This document shows, one piece after another, positions 10,664 to 22,064 of a stretch of 64,000 nt of DNA. The notes below the pieces were generated by a model that saw only the letters and a program-made list of their open reading frames with translations, ran no database searches and was not told where the DNA came from. This stretch comes from Cololabis saira (taxonomy: Eukaryota; Chordata; Actinopteri; Beloniformes; Belonidae): NCBI RefSeq assembly GCF_033807715.1, contig NC_084587.1, positions 16,908,017-16,972,016 on the forward strand. Reading direction: 5' to 3'. Within the stretch, counting starts at the first letter, position 1; each line of letters starts with the position of its first letter. Position numbers and translations under genes: made by a program.

Positions 10664-12084
10664 TATGTTAGCCTGTGGGACTCCTTACGCAGTAGATGGG
10701 TGCCGGCGGGCAAAGCAAGCCGCGGCTCGGCCAGTCCTGGAGGCAAAAACTCAGGTCTGGGAGGAGTTCGGTGAGGCCATGGAAGAAGACTTTCGGTCGA
10801 CCTCAAGGAAATTCTGGCTGACCGTTCGGCACCTCAGAAGGGGGAAGCAGGACTCTGCTGGCACCATTTACGGTGCGGGTGGGGAGCTGTTGACCTCGAC
10901 TGGGGACATCGTTGGAGGGTGGAAGGAATACTTAGATCTCCTCAATCCGACTGCAATGCCTTCCATTGAGGAAGCAGACAGTGTGGACTCTGGGATGTGC
11001 TCATCCATCACCCAAGCCAAGGTCACTGAGGTGGTTCGTAAGCTCCTCAGTGGCGGGGCACCGGGGGTTGGATGAGATTCATACCTCAAGTCTCTGGATG
11101 TTGTAGGGCTGTCTTGGTTGACACAACTCTGCAACATTGCATGGAGGAAGGGGACAGTACCGCTGGAGTGGTAAACCGGGGTGGTGGTCCCTCTTTTTAC
11201 AAAGGGGGACCGGAGAGTGTGTTCCAACTATAGGGGGATCACACTTCTCAGCCTCCCCGGGAAAGTCTACACCAGGGTACTTGAGAGGAGAATACGGCCG
11301 ATAATTGAACCTCGGATTCAGAAGGAACAATGCGGTTTTCATCCCGGTCGTGGGACACTGGACCAGCTCTACACCCTCTGCAGGGTGCTTGAGGGTTCAT
11401 GGGAATTTGCCCAACCAGTCTACATGCTTTGTGGATCTGGAGAAGGCATTTGACCATGTCCCTCATGCCATTCTGGCGCTCAGTGAGTATGGGGTCCAGG
11501 GCCCTCTAATAAGGGCTGTACGGTCTCTGTATGAGTAGGAGTTTGGTTCACATTGCCGGCAGTAGGTCAGACTTGTTCCCAGTGCCTGTTGGACTCCAGC
11601 AGGCTGCCCTTTGTCACCGGCCCTGTTCATAATTTTTATGGACAGGATTTCTAGACCGGAGGGGATCCGGTTTGGGAACCACAGGATTTCATCTCTGCTT
11701 TTTGCGGATAATGTTGTCCTGTTGGCTTCATCGGACCGGGACCTTCAGCATGTGCTGATGCAGTTTGAGGCAGAGTGTGACGCGGCAGGGATGAGAATCA
11801 GAACCTCCAAAACCGAGGCCATGGTTCTCCACCGGGAAAGGGGGGCGTGCCTTCTCCGGGTGGGTGGAGAAGTCCTGCCTCAGTTTGAGGAGTTCAAGTA
11901 TCTCGGGGTCTTGTTCACGAGTGAGGGAACAATGGAGCGTGAGATTGACAGACGGATCGGTGCAGGGTCCGCAGTTATGCGGTCGGTGTACCAGACCGGC
12001 GTGGTGAAGAAGGAGCTGAGTCGAAAGCGAAGCTCTCGATTTATCGGTCAATCTATGCACCTACCCTCACCTATGCACCTATGA
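10664..12084 (+). pseudogene. Rex3 reverse transcriptase pseudogene
   Basis: The RT copies element RNA into the nicked target. 10664-11075 carries the pre-RT linker (AVDGCRRAKQAAARPV, WEEFGEAMEEDF, KLLSGGAPGV). 11181-11453 holds KGDRRVCSNYRGITLL and the LERRIRPIIEP region. 11305-11538 holds FVDLEKAFDHVPHAIL in a shifted frame. 11611-12084 holds SPALFIIFMDRISRPEG and the active-site box as LFADNVVLL, in place of the usual F/YADD. At least three frame changes and several stops lie between segments. The second catalytic Asp is Asn here. Clearly non-functional. Confidence 0.85.
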
Positions 12085-12094
12085 ACTTTGGGTA

Positions 12095-12535
12095 GTGACC
12101 GAAAGGATAAGATCGCGGATACAAGCGGCCGAGATGAGTTTCCTCCGCAGGGTGGCTGGACGCTCCCTTAGAGATAGGGTGAGGAGTTCGGTCACCCGGG
12201 AGGAGCTCGGAGTCGAGCCGCTGCTCCTTCACATTGAGAGGAGTCAGCTGAGGTGGCTTGGGCATCTGTATTGGATGCATCCTGGACGCCTCCCTAGGGA
12301 GGTGTTCCAGGCATGTCCCTCCGGGAGGAGACCCCGGGGAAGAGCCAGGACACGCTGGAGAGACTATGTCTCTCGGCTGGTCTGGGAACGTCTCGGACTC
12401 CCCCCGGAAGAGCTGGAGGAAGTGTTCGGGGTAAAGGAAGTCTGGGCATCTCTGTTGAGACTGCTGCCCCCGCGACCCGTTCCGGATAAGGGGCGGAAAA
12501 TGGATGCATGGATGGATAAAATAAAAGTGTCATGA
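12095..12535 (+). pseudogene. Rex3 C-terminal region
   Basis: Open for 146 codons: ERIRSRIQAAEMSFLRRVAG, QLRWLGHLYWMHPGRLPREV, GRARTRWRDYVSRLVW. This is the conserved C-terminal tail of RTE/Rex3-type proteins, of unknown biochemical role. It is separated from the preceding RT segment by a frameshift near 12084-12095 and continues into the GGAT-type 3' tail. This is the best-preserved part of the element, as expected for LINEs, whose 3' ends are retained preferentially. Confidence 0.8.
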
Positions 12536-12539
12536 AATA

Positions 12540-12770
12540 CTTACATGTGACATTACAGGATAAGTCTCACTAATAAAATATATGAATGTGTCATTAAATA
12601 TAAAAAAAATATTCCATATTAAATAATTTATCATGGTATAAATAAGTCATTATTTAAAAAATAAAGGATATATTAATTTATTTTGTATTTTATTCATTGT
12701 CATATTTATTTATTAAACGGAATGTGTAAGTATTTATTTATTTATTTATTTATCTAATTGTGAATGAAAC
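12540..12770. other. Very A/T-rich flank of the Rex3 insertion
   Basis: Mostly A/T with a (TTTA)n run at about 12729-12755. The pre-insertion site was A-rich, consistent with RTE target preference. Confidence 0.6.
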
Positions 12771-12869
12771 GGCTTAACATAAATACCAAGTATCACCTTG
12801 ATTTAGATCCAACTTCAGCAGCAAATGGTTGATGTAATCATTTCCTGTATGGTCTCAAATGGTTGTGGG

Positions 12870-13435
12870 GGAAATTTGGGTCACTCTGTCCTCACCATGG
12901 CTTTTCAACTGGGTCGAGGTCTGCAGTTTGATTAGGCCATTCTAAAACCATTGGTTCATTTATTTCTCAGTCCTTCCAATGTAGATTGGTTGGGTGTTCA
13001 GGATGTCCTGCTGCATGACCTCAATTTGATCAAGCCATAACTGCTACCAGATGGCTAAAAGCTTGCCCCTACAATGCTTTCATCGATGGGGGTTTATAGT
13101 TGACTCGTTGACTGCAAAGTGCTCAGGTCTTGAAGCTGTCAAACCACAATTCATCACCTCTCCAGCACCATGCCTGACAATGAGCAGAAGCACAAATCTC
13201 AGTCATGCTTCCGTATTGTGTTGGGTTTTTTTTCCCCTTGCCCTTAAAGAGAAGAGCCTTTCTCCTGACTACTCTGAAAAATAACTGCACTTCTTAAGTC
13301 TTCTTCTGACTGTACTGCATTGAGGGCTGAGATGTGACTCTTGGGGTTTTCTGGATTTCTCTGAGCATTAGATGGTCTGACCTTGAACTCAATTTGCTGG
13401 GATGTCCACTTTTATGAAGCAACTAATCTCACTAT
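12870..13435 (-). pseudogene. Tc1/mariner transposase relic, minus strand
   Basis: Read on the minus strand, the segment follows the central part of a fish Tc1/mariner transposase gene. In order from the 13430 end come a stretch meaning roughly GHPSK…SSRSDHLMLREIQK (13330-13420) and then the region before the first catalytic Asp. A segment near 13000-13160 matches the catalytic-core part. Multiple stops and frameshifts. The same family lies on the opposite strand at 21340-22060. No terminal inverted repeats are visible, so both ends are lost. Recognition is by recalled family sequence. Confidence 0.65.
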
Positions 13436-13439
13436 AACC

Positions 13440-14250
13440 TTGCAAGCTGCAGAAGAAAAGAACATTTCCATTAATGTTGCGTGTGATTTACAGGCACACA
13501 TTTCCGTGTCATTTGCTAAGAAGCTGCACTGGAATATTGTAAGGGATATTTTATTGAAAATGGCAACGAAAGATCATTTTAAAGATCAGAATCAGTTAGT
13601 GTGTGTTTATTTGTGTTTAGCAGCAATATTCTGTATCAGACTCAAATATCCTTGTCTGTTGTTGCTATACTGTTTGACGTCATAAACCTTTGGCTCATAT
13701 TCATCAATAAATGCACAGTAGACCTCTGTCTCAACACAAGCTATCTAGAAATACATCTTCTGAATTCATGGAATATATTAAGATGACATAATCCACATTT
13801 AAAGCGACTTGCTCCAATTATTTGCAGTCAAAAAGCACATGGAGAATGGTAATTAAACTTACTGACCGAAAGCCATGAACCTAAAAATGTCACCATCGGA
13901 GCAAGGTCACACAAGGTCAGGGAGGACGAGGGTGTCACTTTTATTTTACTTTCCTGCCTTGATGGTTTCATTGCCATCCTGTATAACCATATATCCACCA
14001 ATCGTGAGGTTTTCATGAGCTTCAAGAAACAGCTTTGAGTTCCACTTTGCAATAATGGATTCATCTATTTATTAGCCGTTTAAATGTTTCGTAAAAATTA
14101 ACCAATAGTTTCAAAGTCATCAAATTTTGAGTTGTCAGATTGTTTTGGTGGACTAAAAATATGTTCTATTAAATGTTTTCGACTCGCTGTGGAAATGGAA
14201 TTGTGTCAAATTAAACATGACTATATTGATCACTGCTCTCATGAGTTGTT
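13440..14250. other. Unassigned non-coding DNA
   Basis: A 100-codon frame at 13383-13685 overlaps the transposase relic and has no recognisable similarity. No repeat or gene recognised in the rest. Confidence 0.5.
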
Positions 14251-14254
14251 TGTT

Positions 14255-14335
14255 CTTTCTTTGTTTCTTTCTTTATTTCTTTCTTTATATATTTGTTTCT
14301 TTCTTTCTTTGTTTGTTTCTTTCTTTCTTCTTGAA
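14255..14335 (+). repeat. (CTTT)n-type pyrimidine microsatellite
   Basis: About 80 bp of imperfect TTTC/TTTG tetranucleotides, interrupted by a short TATATATTTG. Confidence 0.85.
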
Positions 14336-14769
14336 CAAACCTAAAACACTGGACAAAGTGAATTTATGATATTGACTTGAATCAACAATAGTGAGAAGCC
14401 TTTTATTACATTTAGCGAGCTGTGGCTGTGAAGCCTGATTGTATCGTTTAGTATTAATGATACAAAATGTTGCACTCTGAATGAGTTCTGGTATCAATAG
14501 TTTCAGCCCACACCCACATCACATAGATCTCTTTGATCAATTCAATATTGATATTAATAATTTTTTTTAACAAGTTAACGGCTTTTGTCAAAAACATAAC
14601 CAGAGAAGAAAGAGAGCACATTGGAAGATTTGGAAAGGTCAAAAAACCACATTCAGACAAAATGGACGCATTCATGGCGTCAGCAGCACACAGCAGACAT
14701 CCACGTAGACAGGTGGAAGCAGCAATGGGATGACCGGGGATGGGGGGGGGGGACCGGGACGCAGGCAAG

Positions 14770-15045
14770 ATTGCACATGCATAATTGCACACTCATTTGC
14801 ACAATATGTTTAGTTTATTTGCAACTCTTTTTCTTTTAATCAGCATATTTGTAATTCTCCTCAGTTTATATTTTAGTTAATATTTTTTATTGTTGTAATC
14901 CTATTGCCTTCTTTATATATGCCGGCTTTTTACATTTTTAAGACTATTTACTGTTTAGCATTCATTGTGGACAGCAAAGAGAGAATTTTATTGTACATGG
15001 GAACATGTTTCATACCATGCCCATGAGAATAAAAACTTGAATCTT
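14770..15045 (+). repeat. Likely LINE (L2-like) 3' end
   Basis: A 'ttgcacatgcataattgcac' start, a T-rich body and the ending 'gagaataaaaacttgaatc' resemble the 3' untranslated ends of L2-type LINEs in fish. No coding part is attached. Family assignment is tentative. Confidence 0.4.
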
Positions 15046-16249
15046 CACAATTAAAAGCTGTCCAGTTATATTATAATTAATTTCCTTTATGAGCCATTTA
15101 TTCCCCATTGAGTCCAAATTTAAAACTCATATAATGCCAATTCATTAACAGCCAAAGGAATCCAACAAATCGAATCTTGAATTTGGTGCAATTCTCCAAG
15201 GATCCACGCAATGATCATGTAGAGGAATGACTCACTGTACATTTAGAGTGCTGTTGCTATGGGGGCACATTTTGTTAATTATTGGAGTCCTCTGACTCAT
15301 CACCGGCAATTGACCTTTGTGCTTTCTTTATCCGCTAATGTTCAGTGCAGGTTTAGGTCTTATACAGTAAGTACAGTCACTGTCGTCAGAATGTGTCCAG
15401 GCCTGCCATCAAAAGTTCTTCTGTGTCAGCAGAATTGTTATTAGCAAAAGCTCAGAATATGTGTAAGCACTTAGACTCTTGCTTCAAACTAAGATTCTGC
15501 AATATAAATGTAATTGTTTAACCTTGCAGATGTGGAAAGGGAAAAAACAATAGAACTTTTGTCTTCCTGTTTTTGTCTGTTCAGTAAAAACTGCACATAT
15601 ACTGTAAATCTGGCTCCTTTTGTCTGACTTTGTGAATGGTGTGGTGTTGTAACCTACCAGAGAATGAAGCAAGTAAAGAAGATGGTCGGATTAATGGACA
15701 GATTAAAAAAAACTTACTTTCATTCTCTGTATTGGTGATATTTTCTGGGGCTTTTTTAGATTAAGTACAGCATCACCTCGCGTCGCATCCCAGCTGTAAA
15801 AGGATGATCAATGACTCCTTTTCTCCAAATGAAAGATAATGTTTTGTTACCGAGAAGCAATAAATGCCATTTCTGTCTGCTACTTATGATAACCCCACAT
15901 GATAAACTTGAAAGTATTACTTTATCTGATGCTGCTATTCAGTGTCTTTTTATAGATACTGCTATATGAAGTGTGCACATAGCAATAAATAGCATGTAAG
16001 AGATATCAAGCATCACAGAATCAATTTAGTCTGACAATCGACTCTCTTTGCAGCATCATTTCCTGGGACATTGAAGAGTGAACAAAATGGCCATTGATTG
16101 AATGTAGAGCAAATGACTGATTGTGTCATAATGAATGCTGAGTCTGCTGCTCGCCAGGATGCAGCTTTGCAGTGAATCCAATCTGCAAATTCATTGAAAA
16201 GGTTGTACATGTGTTATACATGATGACAAATTATTTTCAAATACTGCCC
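15046..16249. other. Unassigned non-coding DNA
   Basis: No coding region, tandem repeat or transposon end recognised. Ordinary A/T-leaning sequence. Confidence 0.5.
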
Positions 16250-16559
16250 TTAAAGGGGACCTATTATGGCATTTAATGTATATTTTAAACAGGCCTTGAA
16301 TGTCTTAAAAACAATCTAAAGCTTGTTTTTTCTACATAAAACAGAAATTCAGTGTGCCATGTCTCTAGTTTTACCGCTTCTAAGCTCATTTCTGTGCTGG
16401 ATCCTGAGAGGCGGGGAGGCTATGATAATGAGGCTCTGCGCTGATTGGCTGCTTGAATGACGTGTAGCAGGGGAGGACACAAAGCCTCGCTCCGGCCAGA
16501 AGAGCCGGCTGCGTACACAAAGCGTGTCCCATGCGACAGAGCTTCGGCGACAAAATAAA

Positions 16560-16644
16560 TTCGATTTACGGTTCTGCGTTAAATCGACGCGTACCCTACG
16601 CTGTAGGCTCTGCGTTGGTGTAACGCGGAACCATAAATCAGCCT
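16560..16644. mobile_element. Palindromic TTA-target element inside copy A
   Basis: TTACGGTTCTGCGTTAAATC is mirrored by GTAACGCGGAACCATAAATC, and the right edge CAGCCT is followed by TTA (16645-16647). It is the shortened form of the element complete at 61517-61658. Copy B carries it at the same internal position, so it inserted before the TTAA family amplified. Confidence 0.75.
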
Positions 16645-17520
16645 TTAGTCACCTCGTCTTCACACTAATTCACACAAGATTTAATTGAATTATAAACAGG
16701 TATACCACATTTATTTACTCAGATTCCTCATCATTTCATATGTTACAAGACAAATGAATCATGTTAACTGTAAAGATATCACAACACAGAATTTTCACAA
16801 ATGGCAACTTTATTGTTAAAAAAATAAGAGAACATAAGTTGTATATAAATAACATGTATGCACTATTGCTGGCTCAAGGAAGGACCGTGCGTCTTCTGAA
16901 GGTGTCGTTGAACAGCTTCAGGTGCATTGCTTGGAAGATCTGAAACCATGAACAGAAGAAAAATGTATTACGGTACTAATAGAGCTCCGGTGTTACCTAA
17001 CACTCCGTTAGGGAACACTGGAGCCACCGGGGCCCGGGGCTCCTCACCGGTCCGGTCCGTGAGCAGCTCCGGCAGCTCCGTGAGCAGCCCCGGTGCTCCA
17101 GAGCTAAGCTAAATACTTAGCCCATGCAAAGATCTTACTTGTAGACAAATATAAATAACATTAAAAAAAATAACGTCACTTACCGCTGACTCGTGTGCAG
17201 TTGCCGGGTCCGTACTGTGGGCACTGATCCTTTTATGAGGGTAAATGTCGATGCAAAACCTCATTTTTACTGTCCCCTCGCTGTGGAAACAGCCACCGCT
17301 TCTGAACAATGGCTGAAGCTCCAGCCGGCGGAGTTAGTTGTGGGCGTGGTTTCAGCAGCGGAGGACGACCTATGGAAATCAGCGCCTATCGTTACGTAAC
17401 AATAGGCGCAGATTCTGAACGGCTCGTAGAAGTCACAAGATTCAGCCGGGTGGGGTATACAGACCCTGCAGAATTTCATGGGATTTCATCTTTCCTGTGT
17501 TGGCAGGGTGAGGGGAGACC

Positions 17521-17523
<3 letters not shown>

Positions 17524-17576
<53 letters not shown>
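17524..17576. repeat. (TA)n microsatellite within copy A
   Basis: About 50 bp of pure TA. Copy B has only TATATATG at the equivalent place (about 36001-36008), so the array grew from a short seed inside the transposon. Confidence 0.95.
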
Positions 17577-17581
<5 letters not shown>

Positions 17582-17764
17582 GAAAAAACGTGTTTTTCAT
17601 AATAGGTCCCCTTTAACTCCCAACGGCTGGGCTATCTTGTCTTTTAAAACTGTTGAGAAAAAGGCAGGCATTTTCAAAGATAAAAATATATAATTAGCTG
17701 GATTAAGTAAAGTATTTGTCTTCCACCATGTCATGGATGAACTGCCATCCACTCAGAAATTTCC

Positions 17765-18112
17765 ACTCATCTGGATTCTGTAGCCTCAGCAGAGAGGCTG
17801 AGACCTTCCTCTCCCTGGAAACCTCTTCCAGCTTTTTGGGGGGGATGCAGGTGAGTTTCATTACCAGTTGAGAGCTGTAAACTCTTCAGCATATTCTGGG
17901 CCTGCCTCAGGACCTTTTCGTAGTTTGACATGCCTGAAAGACCGCCCCAGGCAGGCATCCTGGATGCATCCTAACTGGACACCCAAACTACCTCAAGTGG
18001 CTCCACTCAATGTGGAGGAGCAGGGACATTACTCAAAGCCTGTCCCGAATGGTGGAACTCCTCCCCCTGTCGCTAAAGTAGACTCTAGCCACTGTGGAGG
18101 GGGGGGATCAAT
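17765..18112 (-). pseudogene. Rex3 3'-end relic, minus strand
   Basis: On the minus strand this aligns with the C-terminal region of the Rex3 copy at 12095-12535. The shared landmarks are the 'cacctcaagtggctccactcaatgtggagg' type segment (17990-18020) and the downstream 'gaccgccccaggcaggcatcctggatgcatcc' type segment. It is well diverged and frameshifted. Only the last few hundred bases of the LINE are represented, a typical 5'-truncated insertion. Confidence 0.7.
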
Positions 18113-18114
18113 GA

Positions 18115-20710
18115 ACTTCATCCAAACATATTAATGAAGGGCAGCCAACAGATCTGAAAAGAACTTAAAACTCCCTTTCTTTTGCTGGTCTGCCAGAGCA
18201 AATCATTGTGTTCAGTGCATTGATTTGGCCTAGGTTTTTAGGTCAGATACAACACTCCCAGTTCCTCTGGGTTTACAGGCACTACGAGTGGGTGGGGCAA
18301 TAGTTTTGGTTTCAAAACAGTCATAGAGAATGCTTTTGGTGTCACAATTTCTGTCTTTTCTCAATGAAAAAATAATGCAGAAGCATCTGTATTTGCCACT
18401 TTTGGGTCTTAGTTTTCAGCTTTTTATCAGTGTATTCAAAACTCTTCCTCATGGGACACTGAGCGTATCAGCTACAAGTGCAGAGCTTGATTGCTGACAG
18501 GATAGAATCTCCTTTGATTGCATTTTGGTGGGGGGGAAATATACCCTTCTAGCTGTCGATGTGATTCTTATTCTTTCTCAGCTGAGTTTCAGGAAATAAC
18601 CACGTTCACACATTTGGGATAAAATATGCACCGTTTCTTAGGTGTTAATTTGAGTGGAGGAACAGAACTTACTGTATGTGTGAGGACCCTTCCTCAATAT
18701 GCTAATTTTGAGAATTTGGACACAGTTCAACCTCAAAAGCGTGCTTTGTGAACCTCTGTCAATTATCTACACACCTCAGTTTCTTTCCACCCGTTTCTGC
18801 TGGTGTATAGTTAACATATCTGGGCTTTTCCTTTTTGTGTTTGTTTCAGAGGAAGGTATAGAAGAGGAAATTTAATTGAATTCATTTTAACACTAGAGAG
18901 AAAAAAACAAACTTCAACAGACTTGGAAATTGCCTCTGGTTGGTAATCCACCCCAATAAACAGAATCTTAATTTCATTTTGCTACAGTTGCAGCATTATT
19001 GGACTTTCTTTGCGAGGCTTCACACTTACGTTGTGCTTACCATCAATCATCTGACATTTTCAAGAGTCACAGGAGTTTGTCTACAAATAATTCCTCTAAA
19101 ATGCCACCTGTTCAACTTGGCATCAAATCTGTGTGCTTTTACTTGACATATTTGAATAAAGTCAGTATGACTTGACACTGTACTAGAAGAGGTGTAAACA
19201 ACTCTGTAACGTTGACAGCATAAAGTAGATGTTTTACACACATATCACATTTACAGAAGGAAGTCAAACTGTATTCATTAATTCCAGAGGTTTTTAAAAG
19301 GGATTTTTGCTTTCAAGAGATCCAACCTGGCCCTGACATTTTTATAACTATAGGATCTCTCAACTTTTAAAATACAGGTTAAAAACTCTCATTAATAAGG
19401 TCATTATAAGCATAGGAATAAATACATACATAAACACAAACAAAAAAGATATATTTGCCGGATGTGGGTGACTTGTATAATGTGTAAGATTTACTTTCAG
19501 CTTTTGGGTAAATGGTTATGTCAAACACCCTCGCTCATATACACGCTTACAGAATTTACGCCTCCCACTGCAATTTCCTTAAACAAACCAAGTTTTTATC
19601 TCTGACAATGCTCAAAAGGTTGACACTGCAGCTGACTCAGCCAGACGGTAGAAATTCATTGTGCTAATTACATCCTCCGCTGTCTGTTAAAGACTTTTAT
19701 CTCTCCTGCATCTCAATGCCCATCTAATCTGGTCTTATCACCAGGCTCCATCTCAAGGTGATTGCTGAGATAGTCTTTGCCATTGAGTTGAAAGGAACAT
19801 GATTTTCTGAGTGAGCAGAAATAGTCTCTCATTTCCCCTCAGTCAAACTTGTCTGAAGTCAGACATTTGTGTTTGCGTAGTTGAGAAGGTATAAGCGTAT
19901 TGTTGCCATCAACCGGAGGAAAATTCCCTGAAATGGTGACGATATCAATCGATATGAGATACTTATAATAAATAAAAATGGAAGTGGAGAAGAGAGGAAG
20001 GGAAGAGGAGAGGAGAAGAATATACATTTTTTTTTTTTTTTTTTTTTTTTTTACTGCAGGTCTTCTTGTAAATAAAATAGACACAGACAATAAAGTCAAA
20101 TAAAGTCACAGCTGGCATGTTGAAACCCCAGACAATTGTTTTTGTTGTAGTTAAAACATTTCTGTTCAGTACCCCCACCAGCTGTGTTTGGGTCGATTTC
20201 ATAGCATTGACACTTGGTTTGTTGCATTTGGAACACCTCAGGAACTCAGAATCCTGTTTTCTTTCCCTCAAGCAAACATTTCAGTGGAAAAAAAGGTTCC
20301 ATATGACTTGGATGAGACAATTTAACTGCGTGTTGACACTGCGATGAGCATCCATTTCAGACAGCTGAACACATGAGACAAGCTGAAAGGGGAGGGTCAT
20401 GTTTGTATGCAAGGGAGAGATGCCTGCAGCTTTACTGTTGGCCAACTGTCTGGCAGGAACAGCGCATCTAAATTCCGCCTGTAGCCAACAGAGCTCAATG
20501 TAGTAGGTTTATAATAATTAAATAACTACAGACAAGTTCTGCAAAGTTACCGAATCCACTGTGCGATTCATTACTGTACCTATATGCTTTGCTCTATGGA
20601 AACTGATATAAAACAGGCTCAAACTTAAGTTATGTTTCTTAGTGCTTCATTGTTTCTTATTATAGTTGAGGGAAAAATAACTTATTTTTTATGTATCAGA
20701 GAATACTACA
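18115..20710. other. Unassigned non-coding DNA
   Basis: No gene recognised. Contains a poly(T) run at about 20028-20052, which generates poly-Lys frames on the minus strand. The 19550-19800 part is compositionally balanced and free of repeats, so it is a candidate for conserved non-coding sequence, though the sequence alone cannot test this. Confidence 0.5.
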
Positions 20711-20711
20711 T

Positions 20712-21185
20712 GTTTTCTCTTGCTTTAACATATATAAAGTGGTCTCCCCTCAGCCTGCCAACTCAGAGAAGGAGGAAAGAAACCAAATTCTGCAGTGTCT
20801 GTACAGCCCACCCGGATGAGCCATTCAGTGTGATGTGGCTTTTACGAGCCGTTCAGATTCTGCTCAGATTCGTTACGTAACCAAAATGGGATTTACATAG
20901 GTTGGCCTCCGATGCGTGAAACCACGCCCACAACTAACTCCGCCAGCCGGAGCTTCCGCCATTTTTTCGTAGCAGTGTATCGCGTCATTGAGGCAGCCAA
21001 TCAGCACAGTGCCTCATTATCATAGCCCCGCCCACTCAGAATCCCACATAGATAATGAGGTTAGAGACTGGTATGCTAAAGACATGGCTCAGAGGCTGAA
21101 TTTCTAATCTATTTAGCAAAAACAATCAAAAGCTTGTTTTTAAGGCCTGTTTAAAATAGGTATTAGATGCCATAATAGGTCCCCT
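20712..21185 (-). mobile_element. Internally deleted TTAA-family element (copy D), minus orientation
   Basis: The right edge CATAATAGGTCCCCT is followed by TTAA (21186-21189) and matches the start of copy A in reverse. The left part (ATATATAAAGTGGTCTCCCC, about 20730) matches the right part of copies A and B in reverse. The roughly 900 bp centre is missing, joining 'ggagcttccgcc' directly to the segment with 'cagccaatcagcacagtg'. The outermost left inverted repeat is degraded. Confidence 0.75.
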
Positions 21186-21299
21186 TTAAAACACTGCAGT
21201 TTCCATAGTAAAGAAGGGAATAACAGCCAGGTTCTGCTAATCCAATGCTATTGATTTACTGGCCGTCTGCTGATGTGAGCCTGTTTTATAAAAGCAGAT

Positions 21300-22060
21300 G
21301 TTATAGAAGTGTGCTGGTCATTCAGGTGTGTGTCAACACAATTCCAAGGGGGAGAGACATCAGCAAGGATTCCATTACTCATTGCTTCAGTGAAATGGAT
21401 TTTCACAAGTGGAAAACATTCAAGAAAGTGAATGTTCCAGCAAGTTCACATCAAATGCCAGATTATGTAGTTCTCAGAGATATTACAAAAACCCATAACA
21501 GCTACATTCCAGGTCATTTTAGGATTTCAAAGTTGCATCTGAATAAGGGAAAAGACTTTTTGAACAATCTCCTTTGTGTGGGATATTTGGTCATACAGCG
21601 CATGATAGGTGGAATCAAATACATTTTGAAAGTACAAACATTCCTCACAAATAGTCATGGCGTCTTAGATAATAGTGATGGTTTGGGCTTGTTTTAGGCC
21701 ATGGGACCGGAAACCTTGCAGTCATCGAGTTCACTATGAACTTCTTTGTATAACTCTGTATAAGTATTAGAATATAAGAATAAAATGTGAGGCAATTTGT
21801 CTGATAGCTAAAACTTGGTTGAAATTGGGTCGTGCAGCAGGACAATGACCGTAAGCCCAACAGCACATCTGTAACTAAGTGACTGGTAAAGGAAAGAATC
21901 AAGCTGTTGGAGAGGCCCAAAGTCAAGAGCTCAATCCAATTGAAATGCTTCTTATGACCTTAAGAGAGCTTTATATAAATGAATGCAGAACTCAGATGAA
22001 TTGAAGTAGTAAGTGTTGTTAAAAAAAGCAAAACCCAAATTCCTCCACGACAATATTATA
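21300..22060 (+). pseudogene. Tc1/mariner transposase relic, plus strand
   Basis: Follows the transposase gene of a fish Tc1/mariner family from its N-terminal helix-turn-helix part (…FHKWKTFKKV, about 21400-21430) through the catalytic core (FRISKLHLNKGKDFLNN, about 21520-21565; DNSDGLGLF, about 21670-21695) to the C-terminal part (segments encoding roughly QQDNDR-P and PIEML…DLKRAL, about 21835-21975). The first part is open for 150 codons up to 21697; later parts are in other frames. It is inactive, and the terminal repeats are not visible. The enzyme would cut and paste DNA at TA sites. Confidence 0.7.
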
Positions 22061-22064
22061 TTTT

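Larger units (their letters stand above)
9156..12517 (+). mobile_element. Rex3 (RTE-clade) LINE, internally deleted, with nested insertion
   Basis: A non-LTR retrotransposon on the plus strand. It begins with the CCCCTCCTTGAACCGCCACC leader, continues through endonuclease and reverse-transcriptase remnants, and ends in an ATGGATGCATGGATGGAT tail without poly(A), flanked by an 11-bp duplication. The RT region carries the segments I remember as the Rex3 degenerate PCR primer sites (around 11172-11188 and about 11600-11620), about 450 bp apart, supporting Rex3 specifically. Rex3 moves by an RNA intermediate using its own endonuclease and RT. This copy is dead: frames shift repeatedly, endonuclease segments are deleted, and a 532-bp DNA transposon sits at 10132-10663. 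Confidence 0.88.
16254..17612 (+). mobile_element. TTAA-flanked non-autonomous DNA transposon, both ends present (copy A)
   Basis: AGGGGACCTATTATG at the left edge is inverted at the right (CATAATAGGTCCCCT). Each end is flanked by TTAA (16250-16253 and 17613-17616). A TTAA target duplication is typical of piggyBac and Kolobok. The AGGGG start leans towards Kolobok, since piggyBac ends usually begin CCC. The 1.36 kb body has no transposase frame. It carries a nested palindromic element (16560-16644) and a (TA)n array near its right end (17524-17575). Three more copies are in the window (7.0-8.0, 20.7-21.2, 34.9-36.05 kb). Confidence 0.85.
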
